Below the pieces are notes generated by a model that had not been told where the DNA came from, did no database searches, and worked only from the letters and a program-made list of their open reading frames with translations. This document shows, one piece after another, positions 11,317 to 22,860 of a stretch of DNA of 64,000 nucleotides. Every line of letters starts with the position of its first letter. Positions within the stretch are counted from its first letter, which is position 1. Origin of the DNA: Saturnia japonica (taxonomy: Eukaryota; Arthropoda; Insecta; Lepidoptera; Saturniidae); the NCBI GenBank assembly GCA_033032175.1, contig CM065306.1:11302001-11366000 (forward strand), in the 5' to 3' direction. The position numbers were made by a program, and so were the translations under genes.

Positions 11317-12540
11317 TATACATATAATATAAGAGATTGATATGAGCGCGATAAGTGTCGCTGTGGTCATAACGTCTGCGGGGCAAACTAGTTTAAAAAT
11401 AAAACAATAATATTTTATAAACTTGTAACTACAATTCAATATATTTATATTGTATAACAGCGGTAGAAGGTTGGACTGTGATAGAACCACTGCCATGTCT
11501 ATTTCTTCTGTAAAGCATGATGCACTCGCGTTGCTGTGATCCAGTTTGACGGCTATTGTTGACATTTTGGCCACACACACTGGCACACAAAACATTCTAA
11601 AGAGTAGCAACTTATTTATCAGTGACTGAACTTGTTTCAAATACGACCCTTAAAGTCATGGTGTGTTTATCTCTCTTTTCAAATTATCGTAAGCTCTGAC
11701 TATTCTAGGTTCACCTTCACTGAACGAGATAATTTATTAGTCAAATAAGCGTTTGATAACTTGCTAGGTCTTGCTGAGGACATTTTTATGTCCGGGTAGA
11801 GTCGAACTTAATCGAGTCATAGTATGTAAATATCTACAGATGCATGTTCAAACGTTATGTACTTACTTATATATTCCTGTAAAGCTCATAAAAAATATAG
11901 AACTATGTACGTAAATAAATCCATTAAAATGTAACTCGGAATCTTTCAACGAGTGCCAAAAAAAAGCTTCATAAGTTCGTTAACCGTATAATATAATAAT
12001 TTATTTTTTAACTATAGATATAATAAAAAAAAATTTTTTAAGAACTGTTCCAATTGTTTGATCCGTAGTAAATGTCACTTTATTATCCATTAGTCAGATT
12101 AAGTATAGCTAAAAATGTGGTAACCCATGGTACAGTCCAAGCCGAGCGGTTAATAGACAGCATTAAAAATACGAAGTATTGATTGTTTTACAGTAATTTT
12201 GCAAATGATTCTAATTCTTAAACATGTAGTAAAAATTTAGTTATATCTTTTACATTATATAAATATTCAATTAGATTAGAATAAACCATATTTTATTAAA
12301 ATAGTATTTCAAGTTCACAGCTGATATAATATTTTAGAGGAAAACAATTTATCTCGTCTATAATAAATTCTTGAATAAACTATTCCAGCGATTTAACTTT
12401 CTGTTATTACATACTTTTGCGAGATCTAACAAATATACGTAGATATAAATTTACTTTAAAACGAAAACACTAGGTATTTTATGCTTTAGTACCTATTTCA
12501 ATTGATAAGTTTTAATCTAGTAATATAACAAATGATTAAA
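11317..12540. other. AT-rich non-coding DNA
   Basis: A 119-codon minus-strand open frame (11281-11640) starts inside the Helitron end and has no recognisable domain; it is treated as chance. Nothing else identified. Confidence 0.5.
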
Positions 12541-12853
12541 AAGGAAACAAAAAAAAACCGACTGCAATAAAAACACTTGACAACTTCTTTTTCTGTTTTA
12601 GCTTTTTATTTGATTTCCAAACGTCATACATAAATATTATTATATAGCCTATATTACTCCCACAATTAAGACGTAACTAACGACACCTCGTATGCCATGG
12701 AGCCGTTTAAGCTACAGAGCATGCCAAAGAAATAGACATACATAATTTTACATACACTCGAGAATCATAGCCCTCCTTTTTTAACAATTTATTATACAAG
12801 TATGTGCGATCATGTGTAAGTAGTCTGTGAAAAAGTACTGGAAAAGGTCAATA
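12541..12853. repeat. Dispersed-repeat fragment ('accgactgcaataaaaacac')
   Basis: 12551-12590 resembles the block 'aaaccgacttcaaaaaa…' that is common in lepidopteran genomes. Related pieces appear at 23240 and 34815. The rest of the stretch has no identifiable feature. Confidence 0.35.
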
Positions 12854-12943
12854 CAGTAAAAGCTCGTTATTCGTGGGGTATATTTTCCGTAAATATGACG
12901 CGAATACGGAAACCGTGAATATGGAATTGTAATTTATATGGGA
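12854..12943 (+). mobile_element. Solo Tigger/pogo-like terminal repeat
   Basis: 'cagtaaaagctcgttattcg' directly follows a TA dinucleotide (12852-12853). CAGT…CTCGTTATTCG is the style of terminal repeat found in pogo/Tigger elements, which insert at TA. Within the piece, 'cgcgaatacggaaaccgtgaat' type sequence continues. It stops where the Helitron at 12944 begins, so the rest is missing or displaced. No transposase seen. Confidence 0.4.
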
Positions 12944-13613
12944 CTAGCTGTGCCCCGCGGTTTCACCCGCATATAATTTAGCAGAAATCACTGATTGATT
13001 GATGAAAAGACAATATTTTATCGGGCGGCCAGATCGTCACTTCGCGGCACTACTACTATAGACATAGACCCGAGGCGAGTATTGAATTATTTTAATTTTG
13101 TATTATCTCTCAAACTGTACGTCCAAATAACATTATGTAAAAGACGAAGTTTATCTTCTTAAATTGTCTTTATTATGAAGTAACTTTTGTTCGTAAGGAT
13201 TAATAAGCCTTGCTTAAAAATAATACTCATAAACAAATTTTTAATCTTCAAGAAAAAAAAATGCATAATACCTTATTGTGGCTTATGTATAAGAGATAGA
13301 TATATGCTATCGCCGACTTTTTTTAGATATACTAATGGCCAATATTTTTGCAGAATGTTTTATTTACGTATCATTAACCATTAAGCCAGCGCACGCGGAT
13401 AAAGCAGATCGCGAGGGCTTCCACTTCCGACTTACGTAACAAATATCAATATTTAAGGCTATCTATGAATTGGAGCCTAAAGCTATATAGCCTATAGAAT
13501 TCTTTGTGAGTCTGGTTATCATATCATATTCATATAATCCGACTGGTAATTCCACAGTTTAGAGTGTTTAAACAAACAAAAATCTTTTTTGCTTTATTAT
13601 ATTAAAGTATAGA
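12944..13613 (-). mobile_element. Non-autonomous Helitron, family G, end to end with an internal insertion
   Basis: Read on the minus strand, the 5' end is ATCTATAC… at 13613 and the 3' end is '…gcgggtgaaaccgcggggca' then cagCTAGT, with CTAG at 12944-12947. Compared with the copy at 58013-58464, the order of blocks is the same ('gtgtttaaacaaacaaa', 'agggcttccacttccgactt', 'cgcggataaag'). About 200 extra bases sit near 13183-13380, probably a later insertion; the 65-codon open frame over this stretch is AT-rich and not recognised. No Rep/helicase is present. Confidence 0.75.
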
Positions 13614-14284
13614 TTTGCTTAGGTTTTGAAGTGAGTTCAACCAATTTTACCTCCATATTTATACCGGTGTTGGAGCAGGACGGAACGATGGCGACTATCC
13701 CCTTCCTACTCTAACATTTCCTAGTAACACGGTTTGTGGCGTGGCGCGTTGCGACTATTCTGTTATTATTATTATTACATACAATTCCACGCAATTAGCT
13801 AATATCTTAAAAGATTCTTATTGGAATGTTACAAAACATATTCAAATCTATTAAGAACATTAATATTTACCTAAATACACACAATATAACATTAAAGAAT
13901 AGTAAACTTCCTAAATATTAAACTTTAAACATTACAACACAAAACGGCCTATAAACTCGTTATGTATGAATTATGAACATTACAAGCACGATAGAATTCA
14001 CATATAAGCCTAACTATTCCTATAAAATCACAAACATTACACATAACTGGTTTCAAACGAAGATTATCAATGAAATATATGTTCAGTACGTTTCTATATT
14101 ATTCTTACGAAATTATAAGCTTTATTACTATTTATTTACTATCTTTAAATACCTATACTTTATTTCTTTAATACAGAAACAGTAAATCAACGATTGTTCA
14201 TACGTAAATGCTTATTCCTTAAATCTAGCAACTTATACGTACAACTAATTGTCCATGTTATTTCCTAAATCATCACGCCTAGCC
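13614..14284. other. AT-rich non-coding DNA
   Basis: A 70-codon open frame at 13973-14185 is almost entirely Ile/Tyr/Asn/Phe, as expected of AT-rich noise. No element identified. Confidence 0.55.
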
Positions 14285-15054
14285 CTATGCGTCGTCAACA
14301 ATGGCCTTGTGCGAAGGTGCATTATCGTGGTGCAAAATCCAAGAATTTTCTTTCCACAAATCTGGCCTTTTTTCTCGAATTTGCTCTTTTAATAATATAC
14401 TTTATTTACTGTTTAACCTTCTGGTAAGAATTCTGAGTGCACGACACCGCGGTAGTCAAAGAAAACACTCAACATGACTTTGACTTTTGATCGACTTTGG
14501 CGTAGTTTCTTCGGTTTTGGTTCAGTTAGAAGGCGCCACTCCGAAACTTGTTGACTAGTTTGCATGTCAAACTCGTAAGCCCACGTCTCGTCACCAGTAT
14601 CAATGCGTTTCATGAATGTTGGGTCGGAATTGACTCATTCTAGCATGACTCTTATGCCATTAACTTTTTGAAGAAAATTCAGGTCTTTTGGGACTAGCCG
14701 AGCGGTAACATGTTTCATACTCAAGTGATTATTTCAAATGATACGGATCGACTCGTGAGATACAGAAAGTTCAGCGGCTATTTCTCTCAAACTTGAATGA
14801 GGATTTTCAGTCACTATTTCCTTCGCTTTTGCGATATTAACTTCAGTTGAAGACTTTGATAGCCTACCAGGGCGAAGCAGCTCTTTCAGCATATCTCGAC
14901 TGCTTTTGGACGCTTTGTATCATTAATAAGTACGTATTTTTGTTAAAGTCGATTCACCGTAAGCTTTCGGTAACTTTTTCCGGGCCTCTGAATACGAAAT
15001 TCCATTGGCGATGCAAAATTTAAAATAAACTTTTTGTTCGATGTATTTGTCCAT
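14285..15054 (-). pseudogene. Mariner transposase remnant, truncated at its C-terminus
   Basis: The ATG is at 15054 (MDKYIEQKVYFKFC…), the N-terminal helix-turn-helix start of mariner transposases. A stop soon follows, but homologous sequence continues in shifting frames: 'NIAKAKEIVTENPHSSLREI' (second HTH), then TGDETWAYEFD with the first catalytic Asp, 'KVMLSVFFDYRGVVHSEFLP', a stop replacing Gln after LPEG, and HHDNAPSHK with the second Asp near 14320. The third Asp region (…PYSPDLAP…) is absent because the sequence ends near 14285. Upstream of the ATG, 'gttagattggcacaactg' read on the minus strand near 15175 may be part of the terminal repeat. It is a DNA cut-and-paste transposon of the TA-inserting Tc1/mariner group and is non-functional. 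Confidence 0.9.
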
Positions 15055-15429
15055 TATGAAATTCGCAACACACACTTTATAAGATCTAACTAAAAAGAGC
15101 ACTCTATTTAATCTAAATGACAGATGCCACTCAAATTCCGCGCCAAGATGAAAAACAGTTGTGCCAATCTAACAACAACAAAAAAACAATTGAATTTGGA
15201 ACCATAAACAAATCATCAATTCCCGATACTTTTTTGTTAGAATGTATATGACATAGATTTTGTTTTATAGAATAACCAGATACTAAATAAATAATTTGCA
15301 TGTACAGATTATAGGCCAATATATGGGTACAATACTTAATTTATATAAATAAAATGATTGACATTTGCCGTTGTGCGCGCATCATGTAAAAACTACTGTA
15401 TAGATTTTTATATTTCTTATTTACTCTAC
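15055..15429. other. Mariner 5' flank and non-coding DNA
   Basis: 15055-15175 is probably the untranslated 5' region and terminal repeat of the minus-strand mariner. Beyond that only AT-rich sequence is seen. Confidence 0.4.
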
Positions 15430-15730
15430 AAGGTCCTTATCGGAGTTTTTGGCGGGATCTTTAAGTGATATGTTGTGGTTGTTATTTTTAATTCATTTAC
15501 TTAGGTTTTTGACCCTATATTATGTAATATTGGTGGCGTTTTGCGTGATATTGTTTGGTTTCCCAAAATCCCACAAAAACTTCCTAGAAACTTCTAACAA
15601 GGAACCACCATCTTGTTAGGATACTGAATCGTCATAACACATGACAATATAATTCACTCGATAATGGCAGTAATGGTCTTCATTAAAGAAGACCGGTTGC
15701 TAAGTTAGGAAGAAGAAGAAGAAGAAGGTC
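15430..15730 (-). mobile_element. Repeat family B copy, minus orientation, with a (GAA)n end
   Basis: Reverse complement of the sequence at 30725-31040 plus 31372-31400. Shared blocks are 'taatgaagaccattactgcc', 'aacaagatggtgg', 'gcgccgccaatatta'-type text and 'gatcccgccaaaaactcc'. A GAA run (15711-15727) marks one edge, matching the TTC-rich edge at 30724. It is about 300 bp and non-coding. The third fragment is at 38605-38645. The class is unknown. Confidence 0.75.
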
Positions 15731-17400
15731 CTTATCAAAAAAATAATACAATATCTTCATTCAATAAAATGTTATTAAAGTTTTATAAACTACCATTTTT
15801 ATAAGCATTACGCATTCGACAGCCCCTCGTGAGTGAAACCGCGGGTACATTTAATAATTTGGTACCGTGTGGGATTGAACTTTTAGGATTTGGTATATTT
15901 TCTTTGTTGATGCATAAATGTGGCAGTTCAAATAAGTTATAGAAATATATATTTACATAACCTTCCCTTTTTAAGTAATAACTATCAACTGTATAAAATT
16001 GTGTTCGCGGTGGTGCGGCGGCGCTTTAATCTAAATAAATTTTGTTCGAAGGGTAAAAAATAATTTATAAGTTAATCAACCTATTGTTAGTTGAGTTAGT
16101 TGTTACACTGATTTTGTTTAGTTCAAGTTTTAGAATAGTAAAACATTGGAACTCTGAAAAAAATATACATCGATGTAGTTTTATAAACAAGTGTGTTTTT
16201 TCTCAATCCTTTTTAACTAGAGTGCGGGCCCAATATTTTTTTTTATCTATAGGCGGTTACTTTTTATTGTATATAGGAATACCAATTTGCCACAACCAGA
16301 CCAGACCAACGGAATATTAAGGCAACCAAAGCGGGAATTGTCATCAGCACCCTGATTGCTGAACAAAAGAGACAGTAGGTACTCCAAAAAAGACATTTGG
16401 TACATAGATATAACATCTGCTTGAATTTGTGCATACACTCATCTGCTTATCTAAATATTGCTAGAACTGAGAAAAAATATCCATTTCTCCACTACCTCAT
16501 TTTCTTCTATAAACCAATTTTACCATTATTTACCTTAATATTTTATGGTGAAAGAAGATTATATCCTAAATAGTTATATGTAGTTTCAAATAGATAGACG
16601 GTGTCTAAATTATAAAAGAATAAGTCAATGTTTAGAAGATACAATCGGTCAGTCATCCATCATTGTTTATTTAACATTGACATCATTACTCAAAAATAAA
16701 CTATGATCCTAAGTTATTTGTAATACTTCCAACAGAATACATTATATCTTACATAATATCTATTACTATAAAGGTACATATTTTGTGAACAGAAACCGCG
16801 ACATGTCATGTAGAAGGTTATCATAAGAAAGATGTTATTAGGAAATTTTCGTGGTACACTCATTAGACATAACTCATATTTAAAAAAAAAATACATTTTA
16901 TCTCAGTGTATCATTTATTTTTATTATACTTAAACTTGGATAAGTTCACTTATAATAATTTTAACCTGGACTGAATACATTATAGATCACATCTGCAAAA
17001 TATTTGAAAGCATTAGGTATAAATAAAAATTGATTCCAGATATATTATTAGTGAATAATAATTATTATTATTATGTGATGAATTGAAAATTTTATTTATT
17101 CTTCTATATAATATATAAAATGGGCATTGAATATACCTACATATGAAATTAATAAATTCCAAAATCGTTTAATCACCATGAATATTTTCTAAGAAAATCT
17201 AACTATTTTAAAAAAATACCAGCCTGTAAGTGTCCCACAACTGGGTAATGCAGATTCTTCTCGAGGGAGGGCAAAGGCTTAATCATCACGCCTGCCTACG
17301 ACAGATTTAGTATTGCAAACGTAGAAACAATGGTATTACAAACAAGTATTACAAGTTATAATAATACAAATACACTCACAACTCACAGCGTCTTCTCTAG
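15731..17400. other. AT-rich non-coding DNA
   Basis: Nothing coding recognised. 15820-15850 has 'gagtgaaaccgcgggta', a possible Helitron 3'-end fragment lacking CTAG. 17046-17072 is an AAT/ATT-rich simple repeat. Confidence 0.5.
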
Positions 17401-18050
17401 ACGGGAGAAGCTACACACTGGTAAGTAATACTTAAAGGAATAGGAAGGAAATGTCAAATCATCGGTCGGTCAAGTCGTCATCTCCTCTCACCAATTCTTC
17501 TCGTGGCGAAATAACAAGTTTATAAATATCACAATATAATAAATGGCTGCAATAAAAGGATCTCTCGGCAGGTGGCACAAACACAGTTGAAAATAACAAT
17601 TACAAGAGGTTTAATCAAAATTATCAACCGGCGTACGCGTAACACAAAACCGGCACATTGAACTTCAAGACAATTACAAGTGGCTGCAATAGCAATTGTT
17701 CGTCCCGTGGTCCAAACCCGTTGTATAAGGTAATGTACAAATTATAATCGCGAGCTGGTCAAAACGCATAAGCTCTCAAACAAATCAAGCCGACGCGAAG
17801 ACTGACGTGAAGTGACAGTTGTCGAGCACGATAGTTACAGACCCAAAAAACTATAGACAACTTGCGTTGCCAGACCTCAGTTCCGAACACTACACAATAT
17901 ATATGTTTTTTTCTTCTTTCCAGGAGGCCGAAACATGTTTTGAGCTTGAATTTGTACGGATTGCGAAATTGGCCATTTCGCGACTTAATTACAAATACGG
18001 TAATAGCCGCTCGCCTACAAACCACGGTAAAGCTGCAAAAGTCGTCTGAG
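17401..18050. other. Less AT-rich unique segment, no gene proven
   Basis: 17450-18050 is richer in GC than its neighbours and both strands are partly open (142 codons on the minus strand from 18187; 76 codons on the plus strand from 17819). Neither product is recognised, and the minus frame runs out of the SINE next door, so I do not call a gene. A near-palindrome gcgaaat-TGGCC-atttcgc lies at 17963-17981. It could be a regulatory region or the unique 5' part of a retroelement. Confidence 0.35.
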
Positions 18051-18275
18051 GCTCCAGGGCCCCGACAGCTAACAGTATAGTCAGATAAAAAAACCATGGT
18101 ACTACAAAAACATTTCTCAAGCGTACAGGTTTCCTCACGATGTTTTACTTCTCTCCTAGCCGATAGTAAATGCAAATGCAATAGCAAATGTATATAAATT
18201 TCTTTGGTACATGGTGCATGCCGCGGTTCGAACCTGCAGTCACTGAATCGGTATTACCACCGTTTTTAATGCTAT
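18051..18275 (-). mobile_element. tRNA-derived SINE, minus strand
   Basis: Read on the minus strand, a B-box-like GCAGGTTCGAACC (around 18217-18229) is followed by the body and the block 'aacatcgtgaggaaacctgt', which is characteristic of a large lepidopteran SINE family (…ggaaaacatcgtgaggaaacc…). The A box is degenerate and no clear poly(A) was found. Open frames crossing it are incidental. Confidence 0.7.
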
Positions 18276-19489
18276 CTCTTAACGTGATAGGTAATGCCGT
18301 GGTGGAGTTATTAACTACTGGAAAGGATTAAATAAGATCTACAGGGCCAGTTAGTATAATATGTAATAGAATATCAAACTTAGTACCTACAGTTTTTTAC
18401 TTTATTTGAATACTTATAATAATAAAATTAATTGTTTTAGCTTAAGAATTAACCTTAAACTGGTTAACAGCGCGATTCATAATAGCGTGAATAGCGTGAA
18501 TGATATAAGTAGGTATAGGCTTTTAACATTTGTTTAATTCGTTTTTATGTCTTGTATAAGAAAATAACTCTTTTAAATGGCTTAACATTTTAATAGTTTT
18601 CTAATGTTAAACTCTAAAACAAAGGTAAACAGACATGAATAATAATTATACTTATATTGGATACATTTATTTAAAAATGTCTGTACAACATTAAACAAAG
18701 TAAAAACAATATTCTTTAATAATGTGTGTTTAGTTACGAAGTCATTAAGTACAGTTAACATTTTCTCTTACGAACCGGTTATTTAGTTTGAACAAAGTTA
18801 AGTACTCTTTACTGCTGGAGATTGGATATTATAAATATCTTATTACAATATTACCTACATTTAGGTAAAATACGATCGTGTATAAAAGATTTCAAAACGA
18901 TTATATCATGAACGTTTATGAATAAGACTTTTAATTGATTTTAGGATTTGATTACTAAAGTTAACAAGATTTCGCCAAAACTCCTCCAACAATATCAATA
19001 TTTTTTGTTGATGTATATGTATTTTTGGCTTTAAAAGGTAGTAGAGGTGGTCATTTGGTAAATGCACAGATAACTCCTCACCGCAAGCAAAACAGCACAC
19101 TGCGCACAAAACCGCTTTATCCTATAAAAAGAAGAATGATTATAAAAATATGTAAAGAAATCATATAAATATATAAATGAATATATAGATAAATACAATA
19201 TCAGTAGATAAGGTTGTATACCGAATATGTGGTAGAATGCTTTGACGTCCATGAATATACAATTCAACAATAACAAAATGCAAGATTTTTAGCTAGAAAC
19301 GATAATTGCTTGACAGCTGCATATAGAGCTTAATTTGAATAATTTTTTGAATTATCATTTTATTGTTTTTATTTGTTGCTCGACTATGAAATCCAATTTG
19401 AATTGAATCCCAGATGATTATGTAGTGTTTTTATTTTGGAACTATTTATCTATACATTATATATATTTGGTTGTTCTGGTTGACTAACT
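18276..19489. other. AT-rich non-coding DNA
   Basis: No gene or defined repeat. Open frames of 67 and 81 codons on the minus strand at 18906-19276 are hydrophobic AT-rich frames with no family resemblance. Confidence 0.55.
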
Positions 19490-19875
19490 AATTCATCAAA
19501 GTACAGCATAAACTATTGAGGTAAGGAACGTGAAAATTTGCATGCTGAATCCTTTTATACTGTACTAAGGAAGCATTTAAGGAAGAATTTTTAGAAATTC
19601 AAATCAGGTGTTGAAAAAGGCGATAAAAGTTTGTATGAAAATCCGTCATTTTTGAAGATAGATCTATAAAAATTGATATTTAACAGTTCAGTTAGAAAGT
19701 ACAAAAGACGTGTTTCATGGTTTTTTCAAAGTCAATTCCTACCTAAGAGTTTAAAAGATTAAGTGAAAGTTTGTATAATACAAGTAACGACATCTACGTT
19801 TTTGGCTAAAACATAATAATATAATGGGGCATAACTCAACTATGGCGCAAGCGAAGCCGCAGGCAGGTAAAGAGG
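19490..19875 (+). mobile_element. Probable decayed Helitron-like repeat
   Basis: The sentence-like modules 'aactattgaggtaaggaacg' and 'gataaaagtttgtatgaaaa' are of the type found inside lepidopteran Helitrons. 'gcaagcgaagccgcaggca' at 19848-19866 resembles the 3' hairpin region, but the terminal CTAG is lost and no 5' end is defined. Confidence 0.4.
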
Positions 19876-20321
19876 TAGTTATAATTTTATAGTATATATT
19901 AAATCTATGAATTATATATGGTATAATATATCGGGGCATCTATGGTCAAAAAAAACACAACTTCCGCCAAATGACTCTGTTATAGTCAAAACATTATGAA
20001 ATAACGTGTTCGGCTTGGTTCGGATACACTTTACTACAATCGGAGAAATCCATATAAATATGACCGATAGCCACGACAGAGGGCGGTTTGGCCTGAACTA
20101 CGAGCGTGGCCCTAGGCCTGCCGGCTCAGATCACACAGTTGATAGCTTTATATAGTTAATACAACATACCGATACGTGAGTAGCTAGACGGTGTTGATTG
20201 TATTACGAGTATTTTGGTACTCATCTTACGTATAACGCCGTCTCGCTTCCACATTTCGTATCGCACGACTCGTGCACACGCAAACCGCACTTTTCAGTGC
20301 GATCTATTTCTACACAACTAA
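19876..20321. other. Unassigned segment upstream of the LINE fragment
   Basis: 20030-20320 is mixed-composition DNA without stops-free frames. It could be unique DNA or a part of the retroelement too decayed to read. Confidence 0.4.
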
Positions 20322-20600
20322 AATCCACGGTTAGTGGTCACTTGCATGATTCCTAAAATAAACAACGCCTCTTGGTACGTTAGACAGGAAGACCTCCATA
20401 AAGATATGGAACTTCCCTCAGTCGAATCGTACATTAAATTCATATCAAGATCGTACTTCAACACAACGTGGAACCACGCGTATCCGTTGGTAAAAGCCGC
20501 CACGACTTACACCCCAGTTCCGAACACCCCCAATGAAAAGCGCCGGCCGCGTAACATCTTTACCGATCCCTATGCTAAAATCGGGAAAATAAACAAGTAA
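20322..20600 (+). pseudogene. Jockey-type LINE ORF2, C-terminal fragment
   Basis: From an upstream in-frame stop at 20319 the frame reads NPRLVVTCMIPKINNASWYV, then RQEDLHKDMELPSVESYIKF, and continues to …HAYPLVKAATTYTPVPNTP, NEKRRPRNIFTDPYAKIGK and a TAA at 20598-20600. 'a-WYVRN-ilHrDl-lPtv-e-i…hpNplv…RRPRn-l-DP' is the standard C-terminal signature of Jockey-superfamily LINE ORF2 proteins, downstream of the reverse transcriptase. Neither the endonuclease nor the RT is present, so the copy is 5'-truncated, as usual for target-primed insertion. The natural stop appears to be retained. Confidence 0.88.
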
Positions 20601-20890
20601 AACATCCGCCGTCTCTCAAAACAAAGCGTGCCCGCACCCACGTCCGCGAAACCACCGTTCCCTCCGCAGAGGACAGGCGGCTAATTTCGCTCCCGCAAAC
20701 CCGTCACGTCTTCCTTCTATTGCGACATCTCAAGCCTAGGTCTGTTTCCTCGATGTGGAGCCCTTGAATCTCGCAGTCGTTCGCGCAATACAGTGCCATG
20801 CACTTACAATAACTAGCTACCCTCAGACACCATTGCACTGTACCCCACAATCTTGCACACTACACAGGTATATAGGTTCTGTATGAGACC
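20601..20890 (+). mobile_element. 3' untranslated region of the LINE at 20322
   Basis: Follows the LINE stop codon directly and shares its higher GC content until about 20880, after which AT-rich DNA resumes with a T-rich run at 20891. No clean poly(A) tail was seen, so the boundary is approximate. Confidence 0.45.
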
Positions 20891-21146
20891 ATTTTTTCTT
20901 CTTTTTTTGTACTAGTTAGTGTAGACAAAAATTGACAGATTACTATTTACACATGTTCCTTCCTTCCTCCCAAGAGGCAGGGATATGTATATTTGTATAT
21001 GTTTAATTAAGCACGAATTCTACTAATAAGGAATTAGTCAGCACGCGACTTATTTGCAATTGCGGCAAAAGCTCAAACCGAGGTTCAGCCACTTTCGCAT
21101 CCTTGCGCGCATGTTGCCCGGCTTTCGCGGCTGAGTGCCTTAAGCG

Positions 21147-21202
21147 CTTGTCCCCAAGTCACAGTGAAGTGAAGCTTTAAAAGCATGTGACTTAGTGACA
21201 AG
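21147..21202. repeat. 17-base inverted repeat with a 22-base loop
   Basis: Left arm CTTGTCCCCAAGTCACA (21147-21163) and right arm TGTGACTTAGTGACAAG (21186-21202) pair at 15 of 17 positions. The surrounding 21050-21210 is unusually GC-rich. The function is unknown. Confidence 0.7.
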
Positions 21203-21279
21203 TTGTACTGGGAAGTAAAAACACGTGTATGTGAAATTACCGGTGCAATTTTTTTTTTTATTGAATTGGTCCGTTGATA

Positions 21280-21502
21280 TTCTATATTCTAACTATGTTC
21301 TATATTCTCTTGGATCTTCGGTTGCTAGCTCTCTTAATCGAAGAGTACAATTGCCAAGGTTATCTCTACCCAGTAACCAATGTGTTGTCCACAAACGTTT
21401 TTCTTTTAATGCTTCTCTTTCAAGCTTCTCTATCATTTTTGAGATAATTATGTTTGAATAATGATTAAATACATAGAGCAAAATCTGGCGGCATCGTTCC
21501 AT
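21280..21502 (-). pseudogene. PIF/Harbinger transposase, N-terminal fragment
   Basis: The minus-strand frame from 21502 contains 'REALKEKRLWTTHWLLGRDN' followed by 'LGNCTLRLRELATEDPREYR' and then a stop at 21293. The pattern RR-W-h-WL-RR…G-y--Ll-EL--eDp-ef--y is the conserved N-terminal block of Harbinger/HARBI1-like nucleases, ahead of the DDE domain. The catalytic domain is not found downstream, so only this block survives. The alternative, a domesticated HARBI1-like host gene, is unlikely given the stop and the lack of the rest. Confidence 0.72.
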
Positions 21503-21651
21503 TTCAAATGGCTGATCTTTAATACCTTTCTACAAATTACAACGTTTAAATGGTTACTTCTCACTTCCCACTATGCAGGTTAGTACTAATGACAAACACT
21601 AAACCCGAGTAAAACCAAGCATTATACTGCTGTCACTGTTGCCGGGAATAA

Positions 21652-21810
21652 TCTATACTAATAAATCTGTAGTTCTGTCTGTACATTTAGTATTTTTCCA
21701 AAATTTCCCGACAGGCATACTAATTAAACGACACTGATCACGAATATGACAAAAAAATATTTTCTGTTTGTATGTCCGGATTTAACGGCTTTACCGATTC
21801 TTATGATAAT
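21652..21810 (+). mobile_element. Helitron family C, 5' portion
   Basis: Starts TCTATACTAATAAATCTGTAG and continues 'ttccaaaatttcccgacagg', 'cgacactgatcacgaatatg' and 'tatgtccggatttaacggct'. These match the 5' half of the minus-strand copy at 59005-59639 and of the copy at 28078. The 3' module and hairpin are absent. Confidence 0.65.
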
Positions 21811-22860
21811 ATTTATGACAAAGCAACTTAGTAATAAAATACCCGTTAAATGAATAAATCAATAGACAATCATTAAAGTCTTACAGTCGTAGATATGTTA
21901 TTGCTTAATGTTTCAAGAAGTATAAATCTTCCTTCCTTACGGGGCGGGGGGCAATCCGTGGTACGAAAAATAAATAATGAAGCTAGTAAGACCATCAAGC
22001 ATATTTTAGTTCCTTTGCAATCCGCTAGGGGCGCTGCCAGTAGATGTTTGTAGTATTTAATAATAACTTACTGATCTCCATAAAGTAGTTTATTCTTCAA
22101 TATTTTAATAAAGTAATTAAATGCCGATCCTATTTATTTTAACCAGCTCTTGTAATAAAAACACTGTATCAATTTTTAAAAGTGTAAAATACATATACAA
22201 TCGTTAAGTTTTATCTTAATTAACATTGATTGTATAGATATTTCACTTTTTTTTTTTTTTTTTCATTAAATTATTCATTTCATTGATGTAATGACGCATT
22301 CTAATACAGATATTCTGTGGTAAACAGTCGCTACAACAACTGTAGGCATAAGTTGTAAAAGTTTCTTTTGCTAGGTACTATAACAAACCCTGTGTTAATA
22401 TTTACATGCTGAATTCAGATTAAAATATTTACATGGAACAGATTAAAATAAAATAGTAAAAAAGTAAGTAAACTGTAAACTTGTATGACTCTTCAATTCA
22501 AATAATAAATATAAATACTAACATTTTCTTGAAATATGTTGCAAAATATATTGCGTAATAACATCACTTCACTGTTTGCAAAAGTTCATAAACCCTGTGT
22601 TCGATGTTTAAAGTTTTCCTTAACGAATATGAGTCATAGAAACATAATACATATTGACTCTATTTTTATTAAGTATAATTAATGTACAAGAGGGCCACCA
22701 TCAGCAATATATGTACTTAGATAATTTACATGGTGATTAATATAAACTGAATATTCCAAGCATAATTCACGTTCTTACTTTTAATAACTTTTTATTCCAA
22801 CAATTACTACGTAAACAAAGTATTATTAATACACCAAACTAAACAATAAATAACTTATCC
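21811..22860. other. AT-rich non-coding DNA
   Basis: Contains a 17-base T run at 22247-22263. No gene or complete element seen. 'tgcaatccgctaggggcgct' at 22017 may belong to a dispersed repeat. Confidence 0.5.

Noticed and set aside
11281..11640. 119-codon minus-strand open frame
   Set aside because: Overlaps the Helitron 3' end at its C-terminus and has no recognisable domain.
17759..18187. 142-codon minus-strand open frame
   Set aside because: It starts inside a tRNA-derived SINE (the 'aacatcgtgaggaaacc' block) and runs into unrelated DNA; no domain or codon-use signal.
20030..20320. Promoter of a host gene upstream of the LINE fragment
   Set aside because: No start codon, donor or initiator pattern beyond chance; left as unassigned.
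20318..20503. 61-codon minus-strand frame
   Set aside because: Shadow of the Jockey-type LINE C-terminus on the plus strand.
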